From Chloroflexota bacterium (lineage in GTDB: Bacteria; Chloroflexota; Anaerolineae; Aggregatilineales; Phototrophicaceae), in assembly GCA_011523735.1 (NCBI GenBank), contig WTGB01000083.1, positions 67,158 through 131,157 on the forward strand: a DNA stretch of 64,000 nt, written 5' to 3'. The position numbers were made by a program, and so were the translations under genes. The notes under the pieces were generated by a model that saw only the letters and a list, made by a program, of their open reading frames with translations, was not told the origin of the DNA and made no database searches. Shown piece after piece: positions 19,806-29,098 of this stretch. Each line of letters starts with the position of its first letter. Position 1 is the stretch's first letter.

Positions 19806-22313
19806 ATGGAAAATCTGCCACTTTTGGTTCCATTGGTGATATTCGTTCCCGCCCTCGGGGCGATTATCAACTTCTTCTTTGGCGCTCGCCTCGGGGAGAA
19901 GTGGTCGGGTTATATCGGTTGCTTCGCATCGATTTTGGCCTTCATTGTATCTTTGCTGCTTTTGACCTATGTGACGGGCACGGATGGCGGCGCGGCAGTG
20001 GTCAATCCGCCATTCTTTGACGGCTGGTTGCGGATCGAATCAATCGACTTGGAAATCGCCTGGCAGATGCGAGTGGACTCGCTCAGCGTGACGATGATGC
20101 TGGTAGTCACCGGCGTCGGCTCGTTGATTCATCTCTACGCCCGTGGTTATATGCACGGCGATAAATGGTATCCGCGCTTCTTCGCCTACTTGAATATGTT
20201 CCTCGCCTTCATGCTGGTCTTGGTGACGGCGAATAATTTCCTGATGCTTTTCGTTGGCTGGGAGGGAGTTGGGCTTTGCTCTTTCTTATTGATTGGCTTC
20301 TGGTGGGATAAGAAAGCGCCGGAAGGCTGGAAGAACAGCAACGCGGCGCGCAAGGCTTTCATCGTCAATCGGATCGGCGATTTCGGCTTGCTGATGGCGA
20401 TGTTCTTGATCTTCTGGACCTTCGGCACGCTCGACTTTTTCAAGGCAGGCGAGCTGCCAAACACAGAAGCGAAATACCTGGTTGGATGGCGCGAGCATAA
20501 TGGTTTGCTAGAGCATGGTGCTGACAAAGATGGCAAGACGGAGAAAGAATCCGCGGACGAAGGCGATCATGGCGACGACGGGCATGGCGCGAAGTATGAA
20601 TGCGTACCCGCGGATGCTAAGATGCATAGCGAAGACCATATAAGCGATGAGTACGGTGATGACGGACACGGCAAGTCGAATCCCTTGGCGAAGGACATCC
20701 GCGCGATTTACTGCGACAACCATCGCTTCGATACGGAACTGCTCGGTGTATTCGGGCAGACGACCGAGCGCTTTGGCCAGGGTGAAATGGTCGACTTTGG
20801 CGGCTTCCAGATTGCTTTTGAAGACGTGATCTTCCTGATTGCGCTTTTCATGCTGCTGGGCGTGACTGGCAAGTCAGCGCAGATACCGCTGTTTATCTGG
20901 CTGCCGGATGCGATGGCTGGTCCCACACCGGTCAGCGCCCTGATTCACGCCGCGACGATGGTCACAGCCGGCGTCTACCTGATGGTGCGGTCGAATGTAT
21001 TTCTGTGGGAACTCAACCACGCGGGTTATGTGCTCGGGTTGATCATCACCTTAGTTGGCGCGGGGACGGCGCTGGTCGCTGGTTTTATCGCGCTGGGACA
21101 ATGGGACATCAAGCGCGTACTGGCTTATTCGACGATTTCGCAGCTTGGTTTTATGCTGGCGGCGGTAGGCATTGGCGCCCATGTTGCGGCGATGTTTCAC
21201 CTTGTGACGCATGCTGTATTCAAGGCGCTGCTTTTCCTCGGCAGCGGCTCAGTCATCCACGGCGTTGAACATGGGCATCATCACGCGCATGATCGGGGGC
21301 ACGGCGATCACCACGATAATGACTTCGACCCACAAGATATGCGTAATATGGGCGGCTTGCGCAAGCGGATGCCGATTACTTATATCACTTACCTCGTCGG
21401 CACTTTGGGTTTGGCGGGGATTTTCCCCTTTGCTGGTTTCTGGTCGAAGGACGAGATTCTGGCTGATGCCTGGTTTGAAGGCTTTGAGTTGAACGAAACA
21501 AGCGGCTTTATCGCCTTTGGCCTGCTGTTGGCAGCGGCGGCATTTACCGCCTTCTATATGTGGCGGCAGGTTGTTCTGGTCTTTTTCGACGATGCGCGTA
21601 GCGAGGCAGCCGAACGCGCGCCGGAAAGCAGCGGCGCCATGTTGCTGCCTTTACTAATTCTGGCGATATTCACTTGTATCATCGGTTTGATCAATGTGCC
21701 AAAAGCAACACCGATATTCGATGGCATCTACCATCCTTACGAATTCAAATATTTCCTCGAACACAGTTTGGTCAGCGTCTCCCGCGGGCACACGCTGGAC
21801 TTCAACTTGCTGATCGCCGGCGTCGCGCTGGCGCTGGGCATCGTATCAATTGTAGTCGCCCATCGCGTGTACAAGGGCAAGGGTTTGGCAAGCGACAAGC
21901 GCGATCAATTAGAAACGAGCGCGCCGACACGCGGTTTGTTTAGGCTGGCGAATGGCCGGCTCTATTGGGACGAATTCTATACGGCGGTTATCGAAAGCCC
22001 CTTTAACAGGCTGGCTGGCTTTTTGGCTGACCGTGTGGATTGGGAGTTCCTGCACGATTATTTCCACGATCGGATCATCAAGCGCGGCTTCGATACTATC
22101 GGGGACTTGCTCAGCAGACCAATTGATTTGGGCATTGTCGATGGCGCTGTCAATGGCGTCGGCATTTTTGTGCAGCGCGCGGCAAGCTGGATGCGCCGTT
22201 CGCAGACTGGCTATGTGCGCCTTTATGCGGTTGTGCTGTTCGTCGGTGTAGTTGTTGTAATCTTGTTCATGCTCATACCATTTATTCAGGCTCTGCTCCA
22301 AAGTGGCGCTTAA
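19806..22313 (+). CDS. nuoL: NADH-quinone oxidoreductase subunit L with acidic/His-rich insertions
   Basis: GVTGKSAQIPLFIWLPDAMAGPTPVSALIHAATMVTAGVY; 835 aa. Confidence 0.95.
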   Translation: MENLPLLVPLVIFVPALGAIINFFFGARLGEKWSGYIGCFASILAFIVSLLLLTYVTGTDGGAAVVNPPFFDGWLRIESIDLEIAWQMRVDSLSVTMMLVVTGVGSLIHLYARGYMHGDKWYPRFFAYLNMFLAFMLVLVTANNFLMLFVGWEGVGLCSFLLIGFWWDKKAPEGWKNSNAARKAFIVNRIGDFGLLMAMFLIFWTFGTLDFFKAGELPNTEAKYLVGWREHNGLLEHGADKDGKTEKESADEGDHGDDGHGAKYECVPADAKMHSEDHISDEYGDDGHGKSNPLAKDIRAIYCDNHRFDTELLGVFGQTTERFGQGEMVDFGGFQIAFEDVIFLIALFMLLGVTGKSAQIPLFIWLPDAMAGPTPVSALIHAATMVTAGVYLMVRSNVFLWELNHAGYVLGLIITLVGAGTALVAGFIALGQWDIKRVLAYSTISQLGFMLAAVGIGAHVAAMFHLVTHAVFKALLFLGSGSVIHGVEHGHHHAHDRGHGDHHDNDFDPQDMRNMGGLRKRMPITYITYLVGTLGLAGIFPFAGFWSKDEILADAWFEGFELNETSGFIAFGLLLAAAAFTAFYMWRQVVLVFFDDARSEAAERAPESSGAMLLPLLILAIFTCIIGLINVPKATPIFDGIYHPYEFKYFLEHSLVSVSRGHTLDFNLLIAGVALALGIVSIVVAHRVYKGKGLASDKRDQLETSAPTRGLFRLANGRLYWDEFYTAVIESPFNRLAGFLADRVDWEFLHDYFHDRIIKRGFDTIGDLLSRPIDLGIVDGAVNGVGIFVQRAASWMRRSQTGYVRLYAVVLFVGVVVVILFMLIPFIQALLQSGA

Positions 22314-22328
22314 GGAGAACGCGTTCCC

Positions 22329-23936
22329 ATGGACGTAACTGGACTTTCGCTTACTACCATCACCCTGTTCTTGCCTTTGATCGGGCTTGCCATTTTAGCC
22401 TTCATGAATGGCGAAACGCAGAAGGGCAACCTGAAATGGGTGGCTTTCGTTACGAGTTTGCTGACCTTTGTCGCGTCGGTGGTGATGTGGATAAATTTTG
22501 ATCCGAGTTCATCTGAGTTGCAGATGGTGCAGCGGAACACCTGGGCGGAAGTCTCTTTAGGCGAGTCTGTCATCAATGTGAGCTACTTCGTCGGTGTGGA
22601 TGGCATCAGTATGCTGCTGGTCCTCTTGACGACCTTCATCATGCCGATATCCATTCTTGGCTCCTTTGGCAGCCATATCTTTGAGGAGCGCGGACGGGAA
22701 AAGCTCTACTATATCTTTTTGATGCTGCTTGAATGGTCGATGATCGGGGTCTTCGTTGTACACGATCTCATCATCTTCTATGTCTTCTGGGAAGTGACAC
22801 TGGTACCGATGTATTTCCTCATCGGCATCTGGGGCGCGGAAGAGCGCATCTACGCTGCTGTCAAGTTCTTCCTCTACACGATGGCCGGCTCGATTCTGAT
22901 GCTGATCGCGATACTGTATGTCGGCAATCGCTCCGGCACCTTTAGCACCTACAGCGCTGGGGGCGATGTGGGCGTGATCGAAATGGTCCAGAACTTCGAT
23001 GGCGAAGGGACCTATTGGGATGCGCTCGGTCCGGACGGAGAGGGCGAAGACGGGGGCTTCCTCTTGGACTCGGTAGAGAGTTTTCTCTTCTTGGGCTTCT
23101 TGGTGGCTTTCGCGATAAAAGTGCCGATCTTCCCCTTCCATAGCTGGCTGCCTGATGCGCATGTGCAGGCGCCGACGGCTGGCTCGGTGATTCTGGCCGG
23201 CGTACTGCTGAAGATGGGCACATACGGCATCGTGCGCTTCAACTTGAATTTGTTCCCGGAAGCGACGGTGGCATGGGCGCCGACCATCGCTTTCCTCGGT
23301 GTAGTCGGGATCATTTATGGCGCCTGGGTCAGCTATGCGCAGGACAACGTCAAGAAGCTGGTCGCTTATTCGTCGGTGAGCCACCTCGGTTTCGTCGTGC
23401 TGGGCATTTTCGCGCTGAATTCGCAGGGTTTGCAAGGCGCTACGCTGCAGATGGTCAATCACGGCATTAGTACGGGAGGTCTGTTTCTGATCGTTGGCAT
23501 GTTGTACGAACGCTGGCACACCAAGGAGATGGCGGACTATGGCGGGATTTGGAAGGTGATGCCGCTCTTTGGCGCGATAAGTCTGGTCATCTCGCTCAGC
23601 AGCATGGGTTTACCCGGTCTTAACGGTTTCATCGGCGAATTTACGATCCTGCTCGGTTCGCTGGGCAGCGATTATCTTGGATTCGCGTTCACGCTGTTTG
23701 GCACGCTGGGCGTTATCCTCGCGGCGGTTTACCTGCTGAAGATGTTTCAACATGTCTTTATGGGCGAGCTCAAGAAGCCGCTGGCTGATGAAGCGGGTTA
23801 CAAACTGACCTGGTATGAGAAGGCGGCGTATATACCGATCATCATTATGATCTTCTGGATGGGCTTGCAGCCGATCGTCTTCTTCAACTTGCTGGACGTG
23901 TCGGTGGATAGCATCGTCGCCATGTTCGTTCGCTAG
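22329..23936 (+). CDS. nuoM: NADH-quinone oxidoreductase subunit M
   Basis: FHSWLPDAHVQAPTAGSVILAGVLLKMGTYG; WEVTLVPMYFLIGIWG. Confidence 0.95.
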   Translation: MDVTGLSLTTITLFLPLIGLAILAFMNGETQKGNLKWVAFVTSLLTFVASVVMWINFDPSSSELQMVQRNTWAEVSLGESVINVSYFVGVDGISMLLVLLTTFIMPISILGSFGSHIFEERGREKLYYIFLMLLEWSMIGVFVVHDLIIFYVFWEVTLVPMYFLIGIWGAEERIYAAVKFFLYTMAGSILMLIAILYVGNRSGTFSTYSAGGDVGVIEMVQNFDGEGTYWDALGPDGEGEDGGFLLDSVESFLFLGFLVAFAIKVPIFPFHSWLPDAHVQAPTAGSVILAGVLLKMGTYGIVRFNLNLFPEATVAWAPTIAFLGVVGIIYGAWVSYAQDNVKKLVAYSSVSHLGFVVLGIFALNSQGLQGATLQMVNHGISTGGLFLIVGMLYERWHTKEMADYGGIWKVMPLFGAISLVISLSSMGLPGLNGFIGEFTILLGSLGSDYLGFAFTLFGTLGVILAAVYLLKMFQHVFMGELKKPLADEAGYKLTWYEKAAYIPIIIMIFWMGLQPIVFFNLLDVSVDSIVAMFVR

Positions 23937-23944
23937 GAGAGAGC

Positions 23945-25483
23945 ATGTTTGAGTCGCCGACTATTGCGGAATTCCTCGCGGGTTCCAACCTAGCTTCAAC
24001 GTTGCCCGGTACGCTCCTGATGGCGTGGACACTGCTGCTGGTTATTGTGGATCTGTTCGCCGACGAGGATCGCCAGCATTGGACGCCGATCCTGGCATGC
24101 GTCGGTTTGGGCATCAGTTTTGTGGCGAATATCGGCGTTTATTCACTGGCTGAAGGCCAGCAGGTGGCGCTTTATGGCATGTTCATCGCGGATGAGTTCA
24201 CCGGCTTCCTGAACTTCGTAATACTGATCGCCACGTTGATTGCGATTCTGATGAGCTGGGATTACCTCAAGCGGGCTGGTATCCATCGCGGCGAGTATTA
24301 TATCCTCGCGCTTCTTTCTTCAGCTGGCGCCATGTTCATGATCGGCGCAAATGACTTGATCATCGTCTTCGTCGCGCTCGAGTTACTGAGCATACCGCTA
24401 TACATCCTGGCCGCATTCCGCTCGATCAAGAACGATGGCAGTGACTTGGCGCTGAAGTCCGAAGAAAGTGGCATGAAATATTTCATCCTGGGAGCCTTTT
24501 CCAGCGCGTTCCTGGTTTTCGGGGCGGCGCTGGTTTATGGCGCCACCGGCACGACGAATATCCCGCAGATTTTCGAAATCGCGGGTAGTGTCGCCGGCGC
24601 GACGTCAACCGCGACATTCTATCTGCTGGTGGGTACGGCACTGTTGATCGTAGGTTTGGGCTTCAAGGTCGCAGTTGTGCCCTTCCATATGTGGACGCCC
24701 GATGTATACGAAGGGGCGCCGACGCCGGTTACCGCTTTCATGAGCGTAACGGCGAAGATTGGCGGCTTCGCGGCTTTGCTGCGCGTCCTGATCACTGGAC
24801 TTTCCGTGCTCGTACTGGCGGATGGCGATGCTGTCGTTTGGCAAGCGACGGCCACTATCATTGCCATCCTCACACTTGTGCTGGGCAATTTCGTGGCGAT
24901 ATCACAGCGTAATCTCAAACGCATGTTGGCATATTCGTCGATTGCGCACGCCGGCTACATTATGGTGGCTGTGGCAGCGGCCGGCAGCGCACACGTCATT
25001 GACGCGGCGACGCAAGGCGCGCTAGTGTATATGCTCACGTATATGTTCACCAATCTTGGCGCATTCGCCGTGGTCATGACGATAGAGCGGGAAGACGGCA
25101 GCGGCGGCAATATTGATGACATCAGCGGTCTGGCTCAATCCCGCCCCTTGTTGGCAATGGCAATGGCGATATTCATGCTCAGCTTGACCGGTGTTCCGCT
25201 GACGGCGGGCTTTATTGGCAAGTTCATGATCTTCTCCGCAGCCTTGCAAGCCGGCTTGTTTGGCCTGGCGGTTATAGGTGTGCTGACAAGTGTGGTGAGC
25301 GCCTTCTACTATATTCGCGTGGTGGTCAACATGTACCTCCGCGACAGCGATGGCGAATTGCAGCCGCCGTTGGATACCCAGTACGTTCGCTGGGCAGTCT
25401 ATATCGCGCTGGCCGGGACGCTGGTTTTCGGCATCTTCTATCCCTTAGCGACCAACCTGGTCAGTATGGTCAGCATCGCTTGA
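23945..25483 (+). CDS. nuoN: NADH-quinone oxidoreductase subunit N
   Basis: GFKVAVVPFHMWTPDVYEGAPTPVTAFMSVTAKIGGFAALLR; NLKRMLAYSSIAHAGY. Confidence 0.95.
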   Translation: MFESPTIAEFLAGSNLASTLPGTLLMAWTLLLVIVDLFADEDRQHWTPILACVGLGISFVANIGVYSLAEGQQVALYGMFIADEFTGFLNFVILIATLIAILMSWDYLKRAGIHRGEYYILALLSSAGAMFMIGANDLIIVFVALELLSIPLYILAAFRSIKNDGSDLALKSEESGMKYFILGAFSSAFLVFGAALVYGATGTTNIPQIFEIAGSVAGATSTATFYLLVGTALLIVGLGFKVAVVPFHMWTPDVYEGAPTPVTAFMSVTAKIGGFAALLRVLITGLSVLVLADGDAVVWQATATIIAILTLVLGNFVAISQRNLKRMLAYSSIAHAGYIMVAVAAAGSAHVIDAATQGALVYMLTYMFTNLGAFAVVMTIEREDGSGGNIDDISGLAQSRPLLAMAMAIFMLSLTGVPLTAGFIGKFMIFSAALQAGLFGLAVIGVLTSVVSAFYYIRVVVNMYLRDSDGELQPPLDTQYVRWAVYIALAGTLVFGIFYPLATNLVSMVSIA

Positions 25484-25605
25484 CTCGTTGCTGCGCTTGC
25501 CGCGAGCGGCAGAAATGAAAGGTCGAGGCTGGGTTGTCGCTCGCCCCGTCTTTGTTTGGACTAGGACCTGAGCCGGCATTGGAGATTTGGGACTGCCGAT
25601 CAGAC

Positions 25606-26523
25606 ATGTCACGTCGAGAACGCGAGGGCTTCATTTGGATCTTGTTGGCGGCTGCTGGCTTCTCCGTAATGCCGGCTATGGTGAAGATCACCTATTTGCA
25701 TTCCACGCTTGAACCTATGGACATCGCAGTCTGGCGCTTCATCCTTGCGGTGCCGATGATGTGGGCAATGGTCATTTACAGACGGCGGTCTGCTTCTCCG
25801 TCGCGAAAGAGCGACGCACCGGTGAAGAAAGCATTGCTAATAGGCTTAATGCTATCGGCAGCTGTGTTGGCGGCCTTCTTCGCGCTGCAACGTCTGCCAG
25901 CCAGCACATATATCGTTCTCTTCTACACCTATCCCGCGATAGTGGTTTTGCTCTCTGTAATGCTTGGTGAGCGTATCGGCTATCGAGCCTGGCTGGCTTT
26001 GGCGATGGCGCTCACCGGAGTGATGTTGACGGTGCCGGATTTCTCCGGGCTTAGTACCGGCGACTTGTTCGGTGTTGTGCTCGTCTTGGGCAATGCTGCT
26101 ATCGTCGCTGTTTATTACATTCTTTCGAAACGAGCGCTGAATGGCGTTGCTGACATGTCTGGCTCGAGCGCGTGGATGATGCTCGGCACGCTGCTGGTCA
26201 TGCTGTTGCTGGTTCCATTTCGCGGCTTGCAATTGCCGCAGAATCCGCAAACGCTGCTTACGCTCGTCGGTATAGCCACCTTGGGCACTGTGTTGCCGGT
26301 CTTCGCGATCAACATCGCAATTCAGCAAATCGGGGCAGCGCGAGCTTCTCTGGTCAGCACGGTTGAGCCGCCGCTTTCAATGATCGTGTCAGTGATTATA
26401 TTAGGCGAGGCAGTATTTGCGATACAATGGCTGGGCGCAGCCCTGATTATCGGCAGCGTCCTTGTTCTGCAATTCCGTCCAAGAAATCGCATAGATGTTA
26501 GCATCGCGCACGAGGCGGGCTAG
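25606..26523 (+). CDS. EamA/DMT-family membrane transporter
   Basis: Ten hydrophobic segments, duplicated EamA-like architecture (LPASTYIVLFYTYPAIVVLLSVMLGERI; ARASLVSTVEPPLSMIVSVIILGE). Confidence 0.88.
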   Translation: MSRREREGFIWILLAAAGFSVMPAMVKITYLHSTLEPMDIAVWRFILAVPMMWAMVIYRRRSASPSRKSDAPVKKALLIGLMLSAAVLAAFFALQRLPASTYIVLFYTYPAIVVLLSVMLGERIGYRAWLALAMALTGVMLTVPDFSGLSTGDLFGVVLVLGNAAIVAVYYILSKRALNGVADMSGSSAWMMLGTLLVMLLLVPFRGLQLPQNPQTLLTLVGIATLGTVLPVFAINIAIQQIGAARASLVSTVEPPLSMIVSVIILGEAVFAIQWLGAALIIGSVLVLQFRPRNRIDVSIAHEAG

Positions 26524-26533
26524 GGCTTTAATT

Positions 26534-27061
26534 ATGAACAGTGGCGAACAGCTAACTCGAGAGGCGCGAAATGATCTTAAGCGCAACCGCGAGGGCAAAT
26601 TGTCGTCGCGACAATGGTTGCAACTGATAACTGAGCCGCTGACGACATTGCTACTGCTGTCAGTGCCCTTGGTGCTGCTAGTCGCGCGTTACGGCTTAGC
26701 TGGACGTGTCATTGTTCTGGTATTGCTGGCCGGGTTCGCCCTGACGATTGGCATGCGCGCCCTGCTTTTCGTCCGCGTTAAGCTGACCTATCGGGTTCTA
26801 TACGCTGAAGGGCTGCCAGCTCGTTGGAAGTTCTGGCGCAAGACCACCTTGACAAGCAAGTCAGGCGACGAGATTCGTTTCGAGCATCGGCTTGCGGAAA
26901 GGCTCAAACTAAAGCCAGACCAAGCCTTGCACGCCTATTACGTTGAGGCGGGCGGAAGACGCATCTTGCTCAGCATGTTGCCGCAGCGACACTCACAGGC
27001 AGATTTGGCGCAGCCGAGCGATAACTTCGAGCGCGCCGGCGGCAAGGTTTACGCAGACTAG
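26534..27061 (+). CDS. Hypothetical membrane protein (two N-terminal TM segments)
   Basis: Continuous ORF with hydrophobic LTTLLLLSVPLVLLVARYG...VIVLVLLAGFALTIGM; no family recognised. Confidence 0.6.
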   Translation: MNSGEQLTREARNDLKRNREGKLSSRQWLQLITEPLTTLLLLSVPLVLLVARYGLAGRVIVLVLLAGFALTIGMRALLFVRVKLTYRVLYAEGLPARWKFWRKTTLTSKSGDEIRFEHRLAERLKLKPDQALHAYYVEAGGRRILLSMLPQRHSQADLAQPSDNFERAGGKVYAD

Positions 27062-27870
27062 GCCAATTGGCCGCTCATTTCTACAACTTCCGTCCCATCT
27101 TCGTCCACCCATACGCCGCATTGACCGCCGCCTTTCGCGACATCAAGATCGACGGTGGTGCCATCAAAGCGCAATACCGGGTGATAATACTTCGCGACCT
27201 GCTCCGCATCGGCGTCAATGTAATGCCCAATGAGCGCGCGACGGAAGCGCGAAGGCGAGCGATTCGGGAAACTGCCATGGATCAACTGGCCGTTGAAGAA
27301 AAAGACATCACCCGCTTTCATGATTACCGGTTCGGGCTGCATATTGGCCGATAGAGGCACGGTGACATCGGTGAAGCTCTCGCTGGTATCGGCGTCGACC
27401 GGACAGAGAACGGGCAAGTCGTGGCTGCCCGGCACCACTTGCAGGCAGCCGTTCTCCTCATGACAATCGTCTAGCGCCATCCAGGCGGCGATGCAGGTGC
27501 CGGGTTGGACGCGAAGGTAGTATTGATCTTGATGCAAGGCTTGGCCGCGTGCGCCAGCTGGCTTGAAGTACAGCATGGTTTGTACAGCCAGCGGCTCTTT
27601 GCCCAGCAGTTGCCGAAAGACTGCGCCCAAGCGCGGGTCGATCATCCAGTCGAGGCTGACTTGGTCCCAACGGTGCATGTGGATGAGCCGCGGGTAACGC
27701 TTAAGAGGGTCGTTGCTCTGCATATCAACCCCACCGAAGTCGCCTGGATACGTCCCGCTTCGCCGCATATCCATGAAATGCTGCCGGTAACGCGCCACCT
27801 CGTCGTTTGTGAACAAACCGGAAACGGTGACGCAGCCTCGCTCCTTGAAGCTTTGAATATCAACTTGCAT
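27058..27870 (-). CDS. Phytanoyl-CoA dioxygenase (PhyH) family protein
   Basis: HQDQYYLRVQPGTCIAAWMALDDCHEENGCLQVVPGSHDLP...GDVFFFNGQLIHGSFPNRS. Confidence 0.9.
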   Translation of the reverse strand: MQVDIQSFKERGCVTVSGLFTNDEVARYRQHFMDMRRSGTYPGDFGGVDMQSNDPLKRYPRLIHMHRWDQVSLDWMIDPRLGAVFRQLLGKEPLAVQTMLYFKPAGARGQALHQDQYYLRVQPGTCIAAWMALDDCHEENGCLQVVPGSHDLPVLCPVDADTSESFTDVTVPLSANMQPEPVIMKAGDVFFFNGQLIHGSFPNRSPSRFRRALIGHYIDADAEQVAKYYHPVLRFDGTTVDLDVAKGGGQCGVWVDEDGTEVVEMSGQLA

Positions 27871-27959
27871 AGTAGCTTATCCCGTAAAACGCGCCATTGC
27901 GCATCTGCGCGCTTCCCATACAATCTTTGCCTGCAATTCTAATTCACAGAGAATCGATT

Positions 27960-28445
27960 ATGCAAGCGATGAGTGTAAAAGATGTAGAAGCGGCGCTTGA
28001 GTCGCTGGCGCTTGATACGCAGGTTATTGAGTTCGGTAGTTCCACGGCGACCTCACAGCAGGCGGCGGACAGCGTTGGCTGTCAGCTGGGCCAGATCGTG
28101 AAAAGCCTCGGTTTCATGATCAACAGATCGATGCCCGTCCTCGTGCTTGCCAGTGGCGATCAGACGATTGACGAGCGCAAGTTGGCAGCGATATTCGGCG
28201 TCGGGCGGAAGAAGGTTCGCATGATGACGGCCGCGCAATGCCTGGAGTTGCTGGGTTATGCGCCCGGTGGCATACCGCCGATCGCGCATCGCAGCAGCGG
28301 CATTATCATATATCTGGACGATATGCTTAGGCGCTTCCAGACTGTATATGCAGCGGGTGGCGCGGCGAATGCGATCTTTCCGATTGAATTAGGGGTGCTG
28401 CAAGCGGTGACCAGCGGAGCATTTGCCGACCTGGCGCGCGCATGA
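27960..28445 (+). CDS. YbaK/EbsC-type aminoacyl-tRNA deacylase domain protein
   Basis: TATSQQAADSVGCQLGQIVKSLGFMI, ERKLAAIFGVGRKKVRM, GYAPGGIPPIAH. Confidence 0.88.
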   Translation: MQAMSVKDVEAALESLALDTQVIEFGSSTATSQQAADSVGCQLGQIVKSLGFMINRSMPVLVLASGDQTIDERKLAAIFGVGRKKVRMMTAAQCLELLGYAPGGIPPIAHRSSGIIIYLDDMLRRFQTVYAAGGAANAIFPIELGVLQAVTSGAFADLARA

Positions 28446-28497
28446 GAAGATGAGAGACCGAAATCGGCAATCTAGCTGTTCGCGACAACCAGCGTTG

Positions 28498-28851
28498 TCA
28501 GGTAATACTCCTGCCGATTGCGCCTCCGCCGGGATATGCCAGCAAGAGTGGCTCGCCGGTCAAAGATTCTTTAGCCGCTAGGAGTAGGTCGAAACTTCGG
28601 CTGCTGATATCACAAGGAATAGCGATACTCGTGTGGTCACGATAAAACTTGCCTGCCTGCCAATCGCTGGTGAATTTGTTGGCAGGCACTGAGTTTTCGA
28701 TAGCTAGCTGTCTATCACCGTCTTCGTTCGCGAGGATGACACTTATTGTGTATGGCGTCGAATCTGGCTCTTCAATCTGCCACCAGCTCTCTATGGTAAC
28801 TGCCTGACAGGGAGCGGCGTCCGCCTGTTCAAGACGCTCCCAGGCATACAA
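28498..28851 (-). pseudogene. Possible orphan C-terminal beta-domain remnant (resembles the domain following GT39-type glycosyltransferases)
   Basis: PYTISVILANEDGDRQLAIENSVPANKFTSDWQAGKFYRDHTSIAIPC pattern; no ATG start in frame, in-frame TGA shortly upstream. Confidence 0.3.
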
Positions 28852-29098
28852 GTGTCGCTGGCGAAATGTTGTACCAGTTCAGATAGCGAAAACAAATTAG
28901 AAATATGAAGTACAACGATCTCGTCATCGCGGTTATTATGATTGCCGTATACATGGGCGTGGAGAAGTGTATTAATGAGGATCAGACAAGCTGCCGCCAG
29001 GATCGTCAGGTTTTCATGTTTCTTTGCCGCGCTTTAAATCCTGAGGCCGCGATGCAACATTCTCGGAAGCCATCAGTATTGCCCTTGACCACCAAATG

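Noticed and set aside
25484-25533. TGCCG-CGAG-CGGCA hairpin after nuoN
   Set aside because: Short stem and no U-tract, so not called as a terminator.
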